A stretch of 64,000 bases of DNA from Paragordius varius (lineage: Eukaryota; Nematomorpha): NCBI GenBank assembly GCA_964247055.1, contig OZ176058.1, positions 4,898,001 to 4,962,000 of the forward strand, read 5' to 3'. Both the position numbers and the translations under genes were made by a program. Position 1 is the stretch's first letter. Each line of letters begins with the position of its first letter. Under the pieces are notes generated by a model. It had not been told where the DNA came from. It did not search any database and was given only the letters and a program-made list of their open reading frames with translations. Shown one piece after another: positions 1 through 11,869 of the stretch.

Positions 1-1469
1 GTAAATATTTATCAACATGACATTTAAATATTACAAATTAAACCACTTTTTCTATTTATATTAATGTTTGATGTGATTTAACACTTGAATATAACACATT
101 ATTTCAGTCGTTTGATTCAAATTGGTATAGTTGGATACCCCAGGCCTGTTTAAATTTAAATATTACAAAAAATATGAAATTAATTAAACCTATGGCAAAC
201 ATAAGCAATTTTATAACATTAAACCAAAATATATGAAAAAAGTTATTAAAAACTTTGTTTTTACTTTATTTTAGATAAAACCTCAAGAAGAAGATTTAGC
301 CAAAGTGACATATTTCCATTGACTAAATTTATAAATACAAAAACCATCTTTTCTGTTTCTATCAATGTTATATGTAATTTAAATTGAGAAATAGCTTTCA
401 TATAAGGTTATTATCAAATAAACACGATATATTTTGCAAAAATATTGTAAAAAAATGGCAAATTAGTTCAATATAAAACTTTTTTTCAAAACCAAATCTT
501 ATTTAGATATTTCGGCTTATTTATATAAATTATTTAAAAAAAACATAAATTTTAATTAAGACCGTTTCTTTCATTTATTTTTATAAAAAAATCAATTTAA
601 TTGTCTGATACCCCAATTTGAATTAAAGTGTTAACAACACAAAGTTGAATGATTTTAAGGATAGTAACTTAAACAAATTTTAAATAGATAATTTTTTTGT
701 CATTAGGATAAATACAACGTGTTTTGACTTTACTTAGCGTTAATTTTTATTTTTCATATTTTATAGATTCACATCCAATATTTGAAAAATCAGCTAAAAT
801 TTAGCTTAAAAATTAAATAAAAATTTATTGCAAAATGAAATAAAAATGGCGTCGTTGATATTTTTTTCAAAATTAAATTTATTAGCAATTTTGGATTATT
901 CACATAATTTTTATTGTAATAAAAGCAAATATTTAAATTAGGATCGTTTTTTTAGTGGTTTTTCAAAAAACTTGAATATAGCCCCAAAATTTAGATACCA
1001 CAATTGGAAACGAACTATTTAACAACTTTTTGATGTCATTTCGGCAACTTAAAAACACTTTCGAAGCTATATTATATTTAATTAATGTTTGATACTATAT
1101 AATATTACAGTCATTTAATGGCAACCCATTCAAATGAATGATGATGATATATTTATTGATAATTTTTAAATTAATTATAATTATACTATAAGATGTAAAA
1201 TTTTACAATATTTTTATGGAGATAAACTTATGTTTTCATTATTATCCTTGTAGTTATAAGTATTCATAAAGTATTTGATTTCTGCATTTTTCGATGAAAA
1301 ATATTCATTCAATAGCGACATGGGCGCTTTGCAATAAATCATTTAACTTATATATTTGAAGTAAATTTATTTACAAAATATATATAATAATATATATAGG
1401 TAAAATTAAAAAGTTTTATAATTTTTATAACCAATTAATTAATTTCTTTGTAACGCATTTTCTTTATGC
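1..1469. repeat. CFDP1 upstream region with a diverged approx. 300-bp repeat
   Basis: No gene is seen. At least two diverged copies of one repeat lie here, about 340-660 and 760-1020, with a partial copy at 40-130. Related copies are at 24640-24990 in the palindrome spacer and, inverted, at 59300-59640. Shared landmarks are a 'ctttttctrtttctatcaat' block, a 'ttgcaaaa..taaaaatgg' block and a 'gataccccaattg' block. The stretch just before the start codon (1100-1469) probably holds the CFDP1 promoter, but I see no defined promoter motif. Confidence 0.55.
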
Positions 1470-3062
1470 ATGAATGATGATTCGGACACCAGTGATGAGG
1501 ACTATGTTCCCAAAATCAAAACGGTTGAAAAGTATTGTTTTGTTTTATAATGATAGGAAAAATTCTGAAACCAAAATATTGCCTGATAAAAATATAAAAT
1601 CTGATGTTTGGAAAAAATTTACCGAATTAAATGGGTAAGTAAATTATGGATTCTAAATTTTTCAAATTTTATTTATCTCCAGTTTTTAAAAGAAATATTA
1701 AGTTTAAGACCAAAACTCTATAAAATACGTTTCTTAATACCCTAATTTTATCTTACTTATAGAATGCTAAATTTTTTACCAATTTGCATTTCAAATACTT
1801 ATTTCCCCTCCAAATTATAAATAAAATAAATAACTGTCATTGTCTATGTAATTTTATAGATTCCTGTGCATATCCTTTTTTTTACCTCAAACGATAAGTT
1901 TTAATTTAAAAATTCAAGTTTTTCCAAATATACAATTATTTCACTTTGTTGATCTTTTCTCTCATTTATTCCTTTATGTTTTATAATTAAAATAATTCAG
2001 ACAACACGTAATAACTTTATGACAAATAAATTATAAATACAACCATACCTTACCATACTTTACGAATCTTATTTTTTTAATCGTTTTGGCTTGCTGAACG
2101 GAAAATAGAAATGTAAATTGGTAATGCACTCAATAGATAACTCAAAATGGTATTTAATACTTTATAGGAGGGAATAAATTTTTAAAAGTATGGTTTTCTT
2201 TTGAAATAATATATAACTAGTTTTTATTTGTCTTTTAATTTAGTAACCCAGAACGATTAAAATACTTATAAATAAATGTTTTTAGTATTCTTTATACATT
2301 TTTTACAGTAAACATCAAAATTATACAGGCTAAAAATGTTTAATTTTAAAAGACAACCATACTTTTATAAGATTGTTTTAAATTGCAAAGTATGAAATTG
2401 ATATGTATATTTACGCAATCAATTATAATTTTATTATTGTAATTAAAAATTACGGTTTATAAAAGTATGGTTGCCTTTTAGAAAAAAATATTTGATTTAT
2501 ATTTTTATGTTTTGTCCGTATAATATCAGTGCTTACTGTACTTTTATTTTTTAGCAACCTCAAAAATTTTAATATAAAGTTTTTGTCTTTTAGTTTTTAA
2601 ATATTACTTCTACATAATTTCAATTTTTTGCTTTTTATTAGACAAGACCTAAAAAATCCGGAAGACAACGAAAAAGTTCTTAGGGATCAACAACCTAAAC
2701 CCAATTCTAGTAAAAGGAAAAAATGTGATGATGGTAATACTTTATTTGCCAATAATAATCAGCATAAAAATAGCTGCCTTTCTTCATCAAAATCATCAAG
2801 CAATATTTTATTACAGAATTTTGGCAACTCCTGCTGTACGACAAAGAAAAAAACGTCAACAGTGCTAAGTATGACACAATCGAGTTGGTCTCACCTACAA
2901 AATAATATTGAGTCAATTGAGGGCATAAATAAGCAAGAGTTTTCGAATGATCTGGAAAGATTTATTAAAAGTAAGGGCAGTGCCGTTGGTCAACTTGAAT
3001 TTTTAGCCAAGGTTGATAGACTTAGTCATCAAGCTGACCTTAGAGCAAAACGAAAATTGTGA
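1470..3062 (+). CDS. CFDP1: CFDP1/BCNT/Swc5 homologue, left-arm copy, 3 exons
   Basis: Exons are 1470-1531, 1557-1634 and 2642-3062, in phase throughout, giving 186 residues. The N-terminus SDTSDEDYVP matches the acidic DEDYVP start of craniofacial development protein 1. Exon 2 carries a D-x-W-x-x-F block (SDVWKKFTELNG). The C-terminus has the BCNT-C pattern: a Trp (SSW), a Lys/Gly stretch (KSKGS), FLAKVD and DLRAKRK before the stop. The family is a chromatin factor, Swc5 in the yeast SWR1 complex and SRCAP-associated in animals, acting in H2A.Z exchange in the nucleus. The first intron is only 25 nt (1532-1556). The last exon seeds the downstream tandem array. The inverted copy is at 57824-59145. 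The protein is shorter than the human one (about 299 aa). Confidence 0.85.
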
Positions 3063-4860
3063 TTGATAAATAAATTATATTAAGTTTTTTAAAAGAAAAA
3101 AATTGTTATATAACAGTAAAAATGTATAGAAAGACAAAACAGAAAAAGTAAGTTTGAAACGATATTGAGTCAATTGAATGGGTTAACAAACAAAAGTTAT
3201 CATATGGTTAAAATTAGCAAAAAGTTATCGAATGATCTCGAAAGATTTACTAAAATAAACGCAGTGCGGTTGGCTAACTTCAATTTTTAGCCAGAGTTGA
3301 TACACTATGTCATCAAGCCGACCTTAGAGCAAAACGAAAATTGTGATAAATAAATTTACTATATTAAGTTTTAAAAGAAAGTTTATGAAGCCCAGTAAAA
3401 ATTATAAAAAGACAAAACAGAAAAAATAAGTATAAAACATATTGAGTCAATGGTGAAGGGGTTAACACATAAAAGTTATCATATGATTAAAAGCAAAGAA
3501 TTATCTAATGATCTGGAATGATTTACTAAAATAAATGAAAATTGGTCAATTTCAATTTTTAGCCAAGGTTGATACACTTAGCCATCAAGCCGACCTTAGA
3601 ACAAAACGAAAATTGTGACAAATAAATATATGAATTATATATATCTTAAAAGTAAAAATATAGTTAAATAACTTAGTAAAACTTTATTTAAAGACAAAAC
3701 AGAAAAAATTTTATACAGCACAATTTTGAGGGTTTTAACAAACAAAAGTTATCATATGATTATAAGTAGCAAAGAGTTTTTGAATGATCTGAAAAGATTT
3801 AATAAAAGTAAGGGCAGTACGGTTGGTCATCTTCAATTTTAAGCCAAGGTTGATAGACTTAGTCATCAAGCACTTAGAACAAAACGAAAATTGTGACAGA
3901 TAAATAAATTAAAATCATAATGCGTTTTAAATGAGAAAAATTTAGGTTTTTGAAATGTATTAAATATTATATTATAATACAAAACAGAAAAAGTAAAGTT
4001 TTGTTAACACTTATCGATTGGAGGGTTTAATACACAAGATTTATCATGATTATAAGTAGCAAGCTATCGAAAGATCTGAAAAGATTTACGAAAAGTAAGG
4101 GGAGTGCCGTCGGTCAAATTTTATTTTTGGCAAGAGTGGATGCGCTATATAACATAAGGCACTTGGAGCAAAACGAAAATTGTGACAAATACATGAATTA
4201 TAATGAGTCTTAAAAGATATAGGTTAAGGCGTTTAAAATGCAGTAAAAATATTACATGACAAAACAGAAATTGACTAAAACTTAGGATGCGGTTATTTTT
4301 TAGCCAAAGTTACTGGTTATCAAGCCGACCTTAGAACAAAACGAAAATTGTGATTATAAATAAATTGTAATCGGTAAAAGTAAAAGTGTTTATAAAGACA
4401 AAACAGAAAAAGTATTTTTAAAACAACACATTTTCATTTGGCATTAACAAACAAAAGTTATCATATGACTAAAAGCGAAGAGTTATCGAATGATCTGAAA
4501 TTATTAAAATAAACACAGTGCAGTTGGTCAAATTTTATTTTTGGCAAGAGTTAATGCGCTTAAAACATAAGGCTGATCTTAGAACAAAACGAAAATTGTA
4601 ATATAATTAAATTCTATATATTTTTTAAAGATGCTATATAACCCAGTAAAAGTTTATAAAAAGACAAAGCAGAAAAAGGAACCTTATGTTTTTTGAATAA
4701 AAGAAAGGATTAATAAACACGAGATATCCTATGATTGAAGGGATTAACCATTAGAGTTATCGAATGTTTGGGATACAACCTCTTTATTTGTTCAAAAAAA
4801 TCATCGTTTGGCATTATCGAGAATTAAATTAGCAAAGGTTCTAATGATTAAAATTGTAAT
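2890..4860 (+). repeat. Tandem array derived from the CFDP1 last exon, left arm
   Basis: About seven units of roughly 170-290 bp follow the CFDP1 stop. Each repeats the coding tail (FLAKVDRLSHQADL then KRKL and a stop) plus 3' flank containing 'gacaaaacagaaaaagta'. The shared landmark aaaacgaaaattgt occurs near 3050 (the gene itself), 3333, 3603, 3882, 4168, 4338 and 4585. Units decay away from the gene, with indels and frame loss, and look like pseudo-exons. The region separates the convergent CFDP1 and gene D and contains no other gene that I recognise. Confidence 0.85.
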
Positions 4861-5088
4861 TAAAACATTTTTCTGAGATATATCGAGTTAATAAATTATA
4901 TTGTTGTCTTGAAAAACATTCTTTAATTTACACTTTGTCCCTATAATTTCAAATTTTATAAAAAATAAAAACTCTAGAAATAAAATAATTTCAAATACCA
5001 TTTATTACATTAATATAAATCATAGAAATCTATTACATATAATTTTAACATAACATAAAAACTCTATATCATTTCATAAAGTAAAATC

Positions 5089-8000
5089 TTAATTCAATTT
5101 TGTGTTTGAATTCGGATTTTTTTTCCTCCTAAAAACTTTTTGATTCATTCTTCTTCGCCCATTTTTGTGGGCAAGTTTGCCTTTTTTTATATTGTTTCTT
5201 CTTTTAGGTTTATTTGGTTTAAAATGTCCTTGATTTAGCATTTTATTTTTATGGCGTTGACGATTGTATGGATTAACCACTATAAAATGTCGATGTTTTT
5301 TACCTTTCCCTGATGTTTTATGCTTGGGATAAATTACTGGTACAAAATCACTGTAATGAAAATATTCAAAGGGATATTCCTCGTACGAAGCAAAGTTGTT
5401 GCCAGACCTCTGAAATAACTCCTATTTTGTAAGTAAAAACTGAAATTATACGGACAAAACGTTAAAATAAAACGAAAATACTATTAAGATAAAAGGTAAA
5501 AAAGTAAGCTTATAATCATTTTACGAAGCAAAGTTGGGGCCAGGCCTCTGAAATAACTTCTATTATTATATTACAGTAAAAATATAAATTATACGGACAA
5601 AACGAAAAATATAAAAACACATGTTTTTTTTCTAAAAGACAAACATAGTTTTTAAAACATTAATTTCAAAATATTGTTTTAAGTCCACGAGCTCACAAAA
5701 AATACAGGCAGGGGAGTATGAAATATCATAATAGTTTATTAAAAACACAATGAATTCTTAATTCAATTGTAACTAAATAGCTTATGTGAGAAAAATTATT
5801 TGTCAGTAAAAATATATATTAAGTCAAAATTGGATTTAGTATAAAGATAAAGTAAATATTTAATTATATAAAAATAAAACCTAATCGAAATTACACGGAC
5901 AATACTTAAAATAAAACGAATATACTCTAAAGATAAAAGGTAAAAAAGCAAGTAAAATAACTCCTGTTTTGTACATTATATATTACAGTAAAAATTAAAA
6001 TTAGCATAAAGGTATAGTATAAAATGTATAAAGATACTGTAAACTGAAATTATACGGACAAAAAGTTAAAATATACGAACAAATTTTTTTTTCAAGACAT
6101 CCATACTTTTATAAACCTTAATTTTTCTATAATATAATTACAATTATAAAATATATAATTGATTGTGTCACCAATATACATATCAAATTTTCTTTACAAT
6201 TTAAAACAATGAGTTAATTTTTAAAATGAAGTTTAAAAAAGTAGGGATGTCTTTATAGTTTTAGGTTTTGTCTGTATAATTCCAATTTTTACTGTAAAAC
6301 ATAAAAATTAAGTCAACCATACTTTTTGAAAACATATGTTTTAAATTCGTGTTGAAAACAAGTGTATAAGGATGATGATTTTACACCCTTCATATATACA
6401 GTAAAAATTGAAACTTTACGGACAAAACGTAAAAATATAAAGACAAATATTTTTCCAAAAAGACAACCTACTTTTTAAAATTAATTTTTTAAATATAACT
6501 CATTGTTTTAAACTACAAAATATAATATAAAAATGTAAATTGTTAACACATTCAATTATGTATTATACGATTGTAATATAAGGTTTAAAAAATGGTTGTC
6601 CTTTTCTTTTGTAAAAAAATATTGTCTAGTTTATTTTTACATTTTGTCTGTATAATTTCAATTTTTACTGTATATTTGAAAATTGTAATTTTAAAGTTTA
6701 TCTAGGCATCATAAATCCTAAACATTTTCCCCAAAAGCGAATACAACTCATTGGTGAGTGCGAGATGAGTTATAGACGGATAGGTTAGTAAAAAAGTTAA
6801 TATATAATAAAACATTGCGACATATCTTATGTAAGAAATAGCAATTTTTATGGATGTCTTTTGAAAAAAAATTGTGTTAATTTTAAAATTATGTCTGTAT
6901 AATTTTATTTTTCACGGTTAAAAAAATGTCATGCATCCTTTATTTTATCAAAAATTTATTTTCTTTCGTTAAATGGGTAGGTATAAATATTTGGTAAAGA
7001 ATGGAAAACAAGAGCTATACTTATAGTATTAACAATCATATTCATTAAATAAGTTTAAGTATTACGATAGGGCTCTTGTATTTTCCATTTTTTACCAAAT
7101 AAATATTTATACCCTTTAATGAAAAAAAACAATTTTTTAGATAAACGGATACATGACTGTAATTCAATACGCAACTATATAAATTTATATTTTTCTTTCA
7201 TAAACTATATAATAAGATTTAAAAACTGAATTATATTTAAAATAGAGGGGTTAAAGATATGGTTGACATCTTTCCAAAAAATTTGCCTATAAGTTTTAAA
7301 TTATTTTGACTTTTAAAACGTAAAAATTCCATATAATTTTTAATAAAACAGTTAAGCTTGCTTGATTTATATATAACCGAACGGATTACATTTATAAAAT
7401 ATATATTTGAAAGTAAATTACGCCCTCTTGAATCATAAAAGGCTATGTTTCAAAAAGTATGGTTGTTTTTTTAAAAAAAATTTTGTCCGTTGGTTTTATT
7501 TGTATGTATAATTTTAATTTGTACTGTACTGATATTTTTTAATAAGACTACTTATTTCTTTATATAACCCAAAATATTGCTATCATGAATATATGATTGA
7601 AAGCTTAATTAAAATCTATTTTGCGACAAGGTAGCCAGGTTACATAAAGAGATTAGGATATTAGAAAGTATGATAATTGATATTATACAAACAAAACATA
7701 AAAATAAAAAGACAAATTTTTAAAAGACAACCATACTTTTTAAATCTTGATTTTTTTAAATATGGCTCATTATTAATCTGTAATGTATCAAAAACATATG
7801 GAAATAGGAAACTTCATCAATTTTATATTTTACAGTAGTAGGTACATATTATTAGTATTAAAGTTTTAAAAAAATATGGTTGTCTTTTTAAAAAAAATAT
7901 TTGTCCATGTTTTACGCTTTGTCCGTAAATTTTTATGTTTACTGTATGTCTGTCCTTTTAGTAAAAAGAAATTCGTCCGTTTGTTATTTTGACTATACTA

Positions 8001-8673
8001 TATAAATTTGATTTTTTTTGTAAAAACAGTCATATTTTTCAGTTTTATATACCTAGGTGATCTCTATTTTATATCTCAAATATAAATTAAGGTTTTTAAA
8101 AATATATGTTGCAAAAAAAATTTTATTAGTAAAACTTTAATTTTTACTGTATAAATATTTTACTGTCATGTATCCTTTATTTTATTTGAAATATATTTTT
8201 TTTCGTTAAATTTGTATAAATACTTGGTAAAGAATGTAAAAAAAACAAGAGCTTTATGGTAATTTTTTCTACTTTTTTGATGAATATGATATATTGTTGT
8301 TACCAGAAAGCTTTTGTTTTTTCCATTCTTTACCAAAAATTTGAACCCACCCATTTAACGAAAAAAAATAAATTTTTGATAAAATACAAAGGATACATGA
8401 CTGTATTCATTTTACTGTATTTTCGGCATTTATCGGTCGTCCCCCTTGTTCAGGGTAAAAAGAATTATCATTATAAACATCAAATTGGTCAAATGTTTGA
8501 GGATTTCGTGCTGAATTTCTCCATTTTTTTCGTCGCAATAAATTTGAATTAATTTTCTTTTTTCCCAAAGCTGATGATTGGCTTTTCACAATTCCATGAT
8601 TTTTAATCGAAATTGTAAAAGTAATATGCAGAATGATAAATATAGATTTACATGTCTTTAATACAGTAGTCAT
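5089..8673 (-). CDS. Gene D: unrecognised small secreted basic protein, left-arm copy
   Basis: There are two exons on the minus strand, 8673-8416 and 5409-5089, both phase 0, giving a predicted 192 residues. Exon 1 starts with a hydrophobic signal-like N-terminus (MTTVLKTCKSIFIILHIT). It continues with a polybasic site LLRRKKW that could be a convertase site, and an acidic/aromatic block (FDQFDVY, YPEQGG). Exon 2 carries YEEYPFEYFHYSDFVPVIYP and then a long Lys/Arg/Asn-rich tail (KNKMLNQGHFKPNKPKRRNN). The exon 1 donor is ACA followed by GTAAAA. The exon 2 acceptor is ttatttcag. Support is conservation of both exons and both junctions in the right arm. I do not recognise the family; a secreted ligand or matrix or heparin-binding protein is only a guess. 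Intron 5410-8415 holds MITEs and copies of the exon-2 start. Confidence 0.65.
5410..5970 (-). repeat. Partial tandem copies of the gene D exon-2 acceptor edge, left arm
   Basis: Upstream of the gene D exon 2 acceptor there are at least two further copies of the segment running from a MITE terminus through the acceptor into the first codons (the 'ggcctggccccaactttgc' block). One is near 5515-5580 and a shorter one near 5930-5965. The right arm has a longer version of the same array (51000-52229). Confidence 0.7.
6399..6670. mobile_element. MITE family 1 (Tc1/mariner-like), full length
   Basis: A 272-bp element flanked by TA. The termini are inverted repeats, beginning CAGTAAAAATTGAAA and ending TTTCAATTTTTACTG. 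Subterminal inverted blocks are 'ggacaaaacgtaaaaatata', 'aaagacaaatattttt' and 'agacaac..actttt'. It has no coding capacity. The TA target and CAGT start are typical of Tc1/mariner-derived MITEs. This is the type copy for the family, which fills most introns in the window. Confidence 0.85.
6928..7159. mobile_element. MITE family 4 (hairpin type, GTCATGTATCC termini)
   Basis: A nearly perfect inverted repeat of about 230 bp with ends resembling CAGTCATGTATCC and GGATACATGACTG. Inner arms are 'ggtataaatatttggtaaag' and its complement, around a short loop containing 'caagagct'. It lies in the intron of gene D. Other copies are at 8163, 47167 and 49087. Confidence 0.8.
8163..8403. mobile_element. 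MITE family 4 directly after gene D exon 1, left arm
   Basis: The inverted repeat with GTCATGTATCC-type ends begins about a dozen bases into the gene D intron, right after the splice donor of exon 1 (8416). The same element sits at the same place behind both first exons in the right arm, so it was there before the inverted duplication. The hairpin arms are about 110 nt each. Confidence 0.82.
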
Positions 8674-8819
8674 GGTTGATTTTATAACATATATTTAAAT
8701 AGTTATTAAATATAACCAACAATCATTTTTATTTAAATTATTAACATAATATCTAAAAATTTTCAATTCGATAAAAAATGCCGTCAATTTATGTAAAGTA
8801 TAAACTCTAAAATATAATA

Positions 8820-9063
8820 CAGTAAAATTTGAAATTATACGGACAAAACTCAAAAATATAAAGACAAATATTTTTTTCTAAAAGACAACATTCATACTTT
8901 TTTAAACTTCATTTATAAAAAAAATTGATATCTATATTGGTGACACAACCAATTATATAGATTATAATTATATAATTTATCTAAGGTTCATAAAAGTATG
9001 GTTGTCTTTTAGGAAAAAATATTCTTTATATACGTTTTGTCTGTATAATTTCAGTTTTTACTG
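8820..9063. mobile_element. MITE family 1 copy
   Basis: TA-flanked element of 244 bp with CAGTAAAATTTGAAATTATA and the matching inverted end ...TTTCAGTTTTTACTG. The interior holds the common 'attggtgacacaatcaatta' motif. It lies upstream of gene D exon 1. Confidence 0.85.
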
Positions 9064-9124
9064 TATTTACTCACTGGTAAAAAATGCCGTAAATTTATGT
9101 AAAGTATAAAAACTAAAATATAAT

Positions 9125-9398
9125 ACAGTAAAATTTGAAATTATACTATGGACAAAACCTAAAATTATAAAGACAAATATTTTTTCTAAAAGACAATATT
9201 CATACTTTTTTTAACATTCTTTTTAAAAATATATATCATTGTTTTAAATTTTAAATTATAAAATATATATATGTATATTGGTGACACAATCAATTATATA
9301 TTTTTTAATTAAAATAAAATTTGAAAACTAATGTTTATAAAAGTATGGTTGGTTCTGTTTTAGAAAATAATTTGTCCGTATAATTTCAGTTTTTACTG
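9125..9398. mobile_element. MITE family 1 copy
   Basis: TA-flanked element of 274 bp with the same termini and interior as 8820-9063. Its left flank ('aaaaaatgccgt..aatttatgtaaagtata') repeats the flank of the previous copy at 8775-8819, so the pair arose by local tandem duplication of element plus flank. Confidence 0.85.
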
Positions 9399-9639
9399 TA
9401 TATTTCTCCTATAAAATTTTGATATTTTTAACGCAAACCCATCGTTTTAAGTCACGAAATTAAAATAAAATATACCCTTAAAATTTCAAAACTAATATTT
9501 TTTTAAGAAAACCATAATATGGTTGCCCGTTTTAGATTTTGTCTTACTTGCTGTTTTTTATATTTTTAAAGCAGTATCAATTTGGTTTAAAAATTGAAAT
9601 TTACAGACAAAACTTAAATCATTAAGTAAAAGGAAAAAA

Positions 9640-9927
9640 ATTTAGAGTAAAAATTGAAATTTTACGGACTAAATCTAAAATATAAAGACAAATATTGTTT
9701 TCGAAAAGACAACCATAATTTTAAAATCTTAATTATTTTAATAATACTCATTGTTTTGAACTGATTATGAAATAAAGATGTTAATTTGTAAAACAATCAA
9801 TTATTAAAGTTGAAATTAAACAATTATTATAGGATAAATCAAGGTTTTATAAAGTATGGCTGTCTTTTGAAAAAATTGTTTTTATATTTTTACGTTTTGT
9901 CCGTATATTTCAATTTTTATTGTATGT
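9640..9927. mobile_element. MITE family 1 copy, diverged ends
   Basis: Begins about 9640 with agtaaaaattgaaattttac and ends about 9925 with tttcaatttttattgta. The subterminal blocks ggacaaa, aaagacaaat and gacaaccata are recognisable. Ends are approximate. Confidence 0.65.
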
Positions 9928-10237
9928 TTCAAGAGACAACCATACTTTTTTGCGCCTTAATTATATTAATTAGTAATATTTGTATATAATTGTTTGCATT
10001 TAAAACAATGAGTTATACTTGAAAAAAAAATCAAAAGTACGGGAGTCTTTCAAAAAATATTATCGTATAGTTTTGCGTTTTGAGTGTATAATTTAAATTT
10101 CAAACTATTTTAAGTAAAATAGTTATATTTTATTAAACTTTGATATTTATTAAGTGAGGACATATCGTTTTAGGTCAAGAATTATAGTGAATATTAAATT
10201 ATTCAAGTAATAAAAACTCAAAAACAAAAAGAACATA

Positions 10238-10505
10238 CAGTAAAAACTGAAATTATACGGACAAATATTTTTTTCTAAAAGACAATCATACTTTTATGAT
10301 CTTTAATTTTTCTCATATAAATTATATAATTACAATTATAAAATATATAATTGATTGTGTTACCAATATACATATCAATTTTATACTTACAATATAAAAC
10401 AATGATTTATATTTTTAAAAATAAAGTTTAAAAAAGTTGGTTGTCTTTTCATAAAAAATATTTGTCTTAATCTAGGTTTTGTCCGCATAATTTCAAATTT
10501 TACTG
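10238..10505. mobile_element. MITE family 1 copy
   Basis: TA-flanked element of 268 bp from CAGTAAAAACTGAAATTATA to the inverted end ...TTTCAAATTTTACTG, with the internal 'gattgtgttaccaatataca' motif. Confidence 0.85.
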
Positions 10506-10519
10506 TACTTATGTTATTG

Positions 10520-10647
10520 TGCCCGAAAATTTAATCTTTTACTTATTAATATTTTGTTTTTATAATATATTGTCCATCATTTTGTTCGTTGTATGGGAAT
10601 TGGTTATAATCGCCAGTTACCGCTTTATCGATTGTGTGGGTATTTTA
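10520..10647 (-). mobile_element. Relic resembling the 5' region of the RTE-type LINE
   Basis: On the minus strand the block reads cacacaatcg, aaagcggtaactggcgatta and taacca. This resembles the 5' leader of the LINE at about 31483-31545 (cacacatgg, aaagcgggtttatctgggcg, ctataacca). The partner in the right arm is 45765-45850. It is an old fragment of a related element that predates the palindrome. The similarity is judged by eye and is moderate. Confidence 0.5.
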
Positions 10648-10946
10648 CAGTAAAAATTATAATTAAAATTATAATATGGACAAAACGTAAAAATATACAG
10701 ACAAATATTTTTTTCTAAAAGATAACCATATTTTTTAATTCGTGTTTTTTCTTTAAATATAACAAATTGTTTTAAACTGCAAACTATAATATAGAGTAAT
10801 TAATAAAAAATTATGTATTTTACGATTGTAATTAAATAATTTTTTTATAAGATAAATTAAGATTTAAAAAAGTATGGTGGTTGTCTTTTGAAAAAATTGT
10901 CTTTATATTTTTACTTTTGTCCATAGTATAATTTCAATTTTTACTG
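10648..10946. mobile_element. MITE family 1 copy
   Basis: TA-flanked element of 299 bp, CAGTAAAAATTATAATT at the left and ...ATTTCAATTTTTACTG at the right, with standard subterminal blocks. Confidence 0.82.
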
Positions 10947-11419
10947 TAATAAAGCATAAGAAGTGTTTGTAAAAGTCGGACTTTACACCTTAAATCTCAG
11001 AAAATTATATGAAAATATAATATAAATTTCCAAAGACAACCTTATGTAATTTTTCCAAATATCAATTAATTAATTTACAATATATATAATTGATTGTTCA
11101 ATTTACATTTCAATTTAATACCAATTAAAACGATTGATTATAATTAAAAAACAAGTGATATTTTTCATAATCACAAAAAATTATTAATTAGTAAGAAAAT
11201 TTATAATTTTATAATACAGTAGCGTATGGCTATAAAACAAATTAGTCCATAAAAGAATAAAAAAAAACATGGGGTTATTATGGATATGTGTATATAAAAC
11301 TAGGCTTGTTTTGAAAAAATTTTATTTATATAATTATGGACTAATAATGTTTTATGCTATATAGATAAACCAAATTAGTTTCAACTTTTTATGTTCTGTC
11401 TTTATAATTTTAAATATTA

Positions 11420-11703
11420 CTGTAAAAAATAAAAGTGTACGGACAAAACGTTAATAAAGGCAAATATTTTTTCTAAAAGACAACCATATTTTTGAATTCT
11501 CGATTTTCGATATAACTCTTTCTTTTAAACAACAAAATGTGTAATAGAGATATATAAATATATATTAAAAAAATTACAATTGTAACTAATTAGCTTATAT
11601 GGGAAACATTTAAGTTTAAAAAAGTATGGTTGTCTTTTAGATAAAAATATTTGTCTTTTATATAAAATTTCACGTTTTCTCCATATAATTTTAATTTTTA
11701 CTG
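11420..11703. mobile_element. MITE family 1 copy downstream of STX16, left arm
   Basis: An element of about 284 bp with gtgtacggacaaaacg at the left and ...ttttaatttttactgta at the right. It accounts for the open frame on the minus strand here, which I do not regard as a gene. The first bases of the left end are degenerate. Confidence 0.7.
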
Positions 11704-11869
11704 TATTATTGTAAAAAATGAAATGTATTTCCAATATCATAATGAATACAAAAAATGAAATGTAGTTTTCAATATACGATACAGGAATAAACTAGATATT
11801 AACATTTAAAGTTTTGTATTTATTTCTTCTTTACTGTATAACAACATCAATCAAATAAATAAGAATATA

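Noticed and set aside
8256-8552. 98-residue plus-strand frame over gene D exon 1 and the adjacent MITE
   Set aside because: It is antisense to a conserved exon and runs into a hairpin MITE. It is not kept in the right arm.
11525-11740. 71-residue minus-strand frame
   Set aside because: It lies wholly within a family 1 MITE; similar frames appear in other copies by chance.
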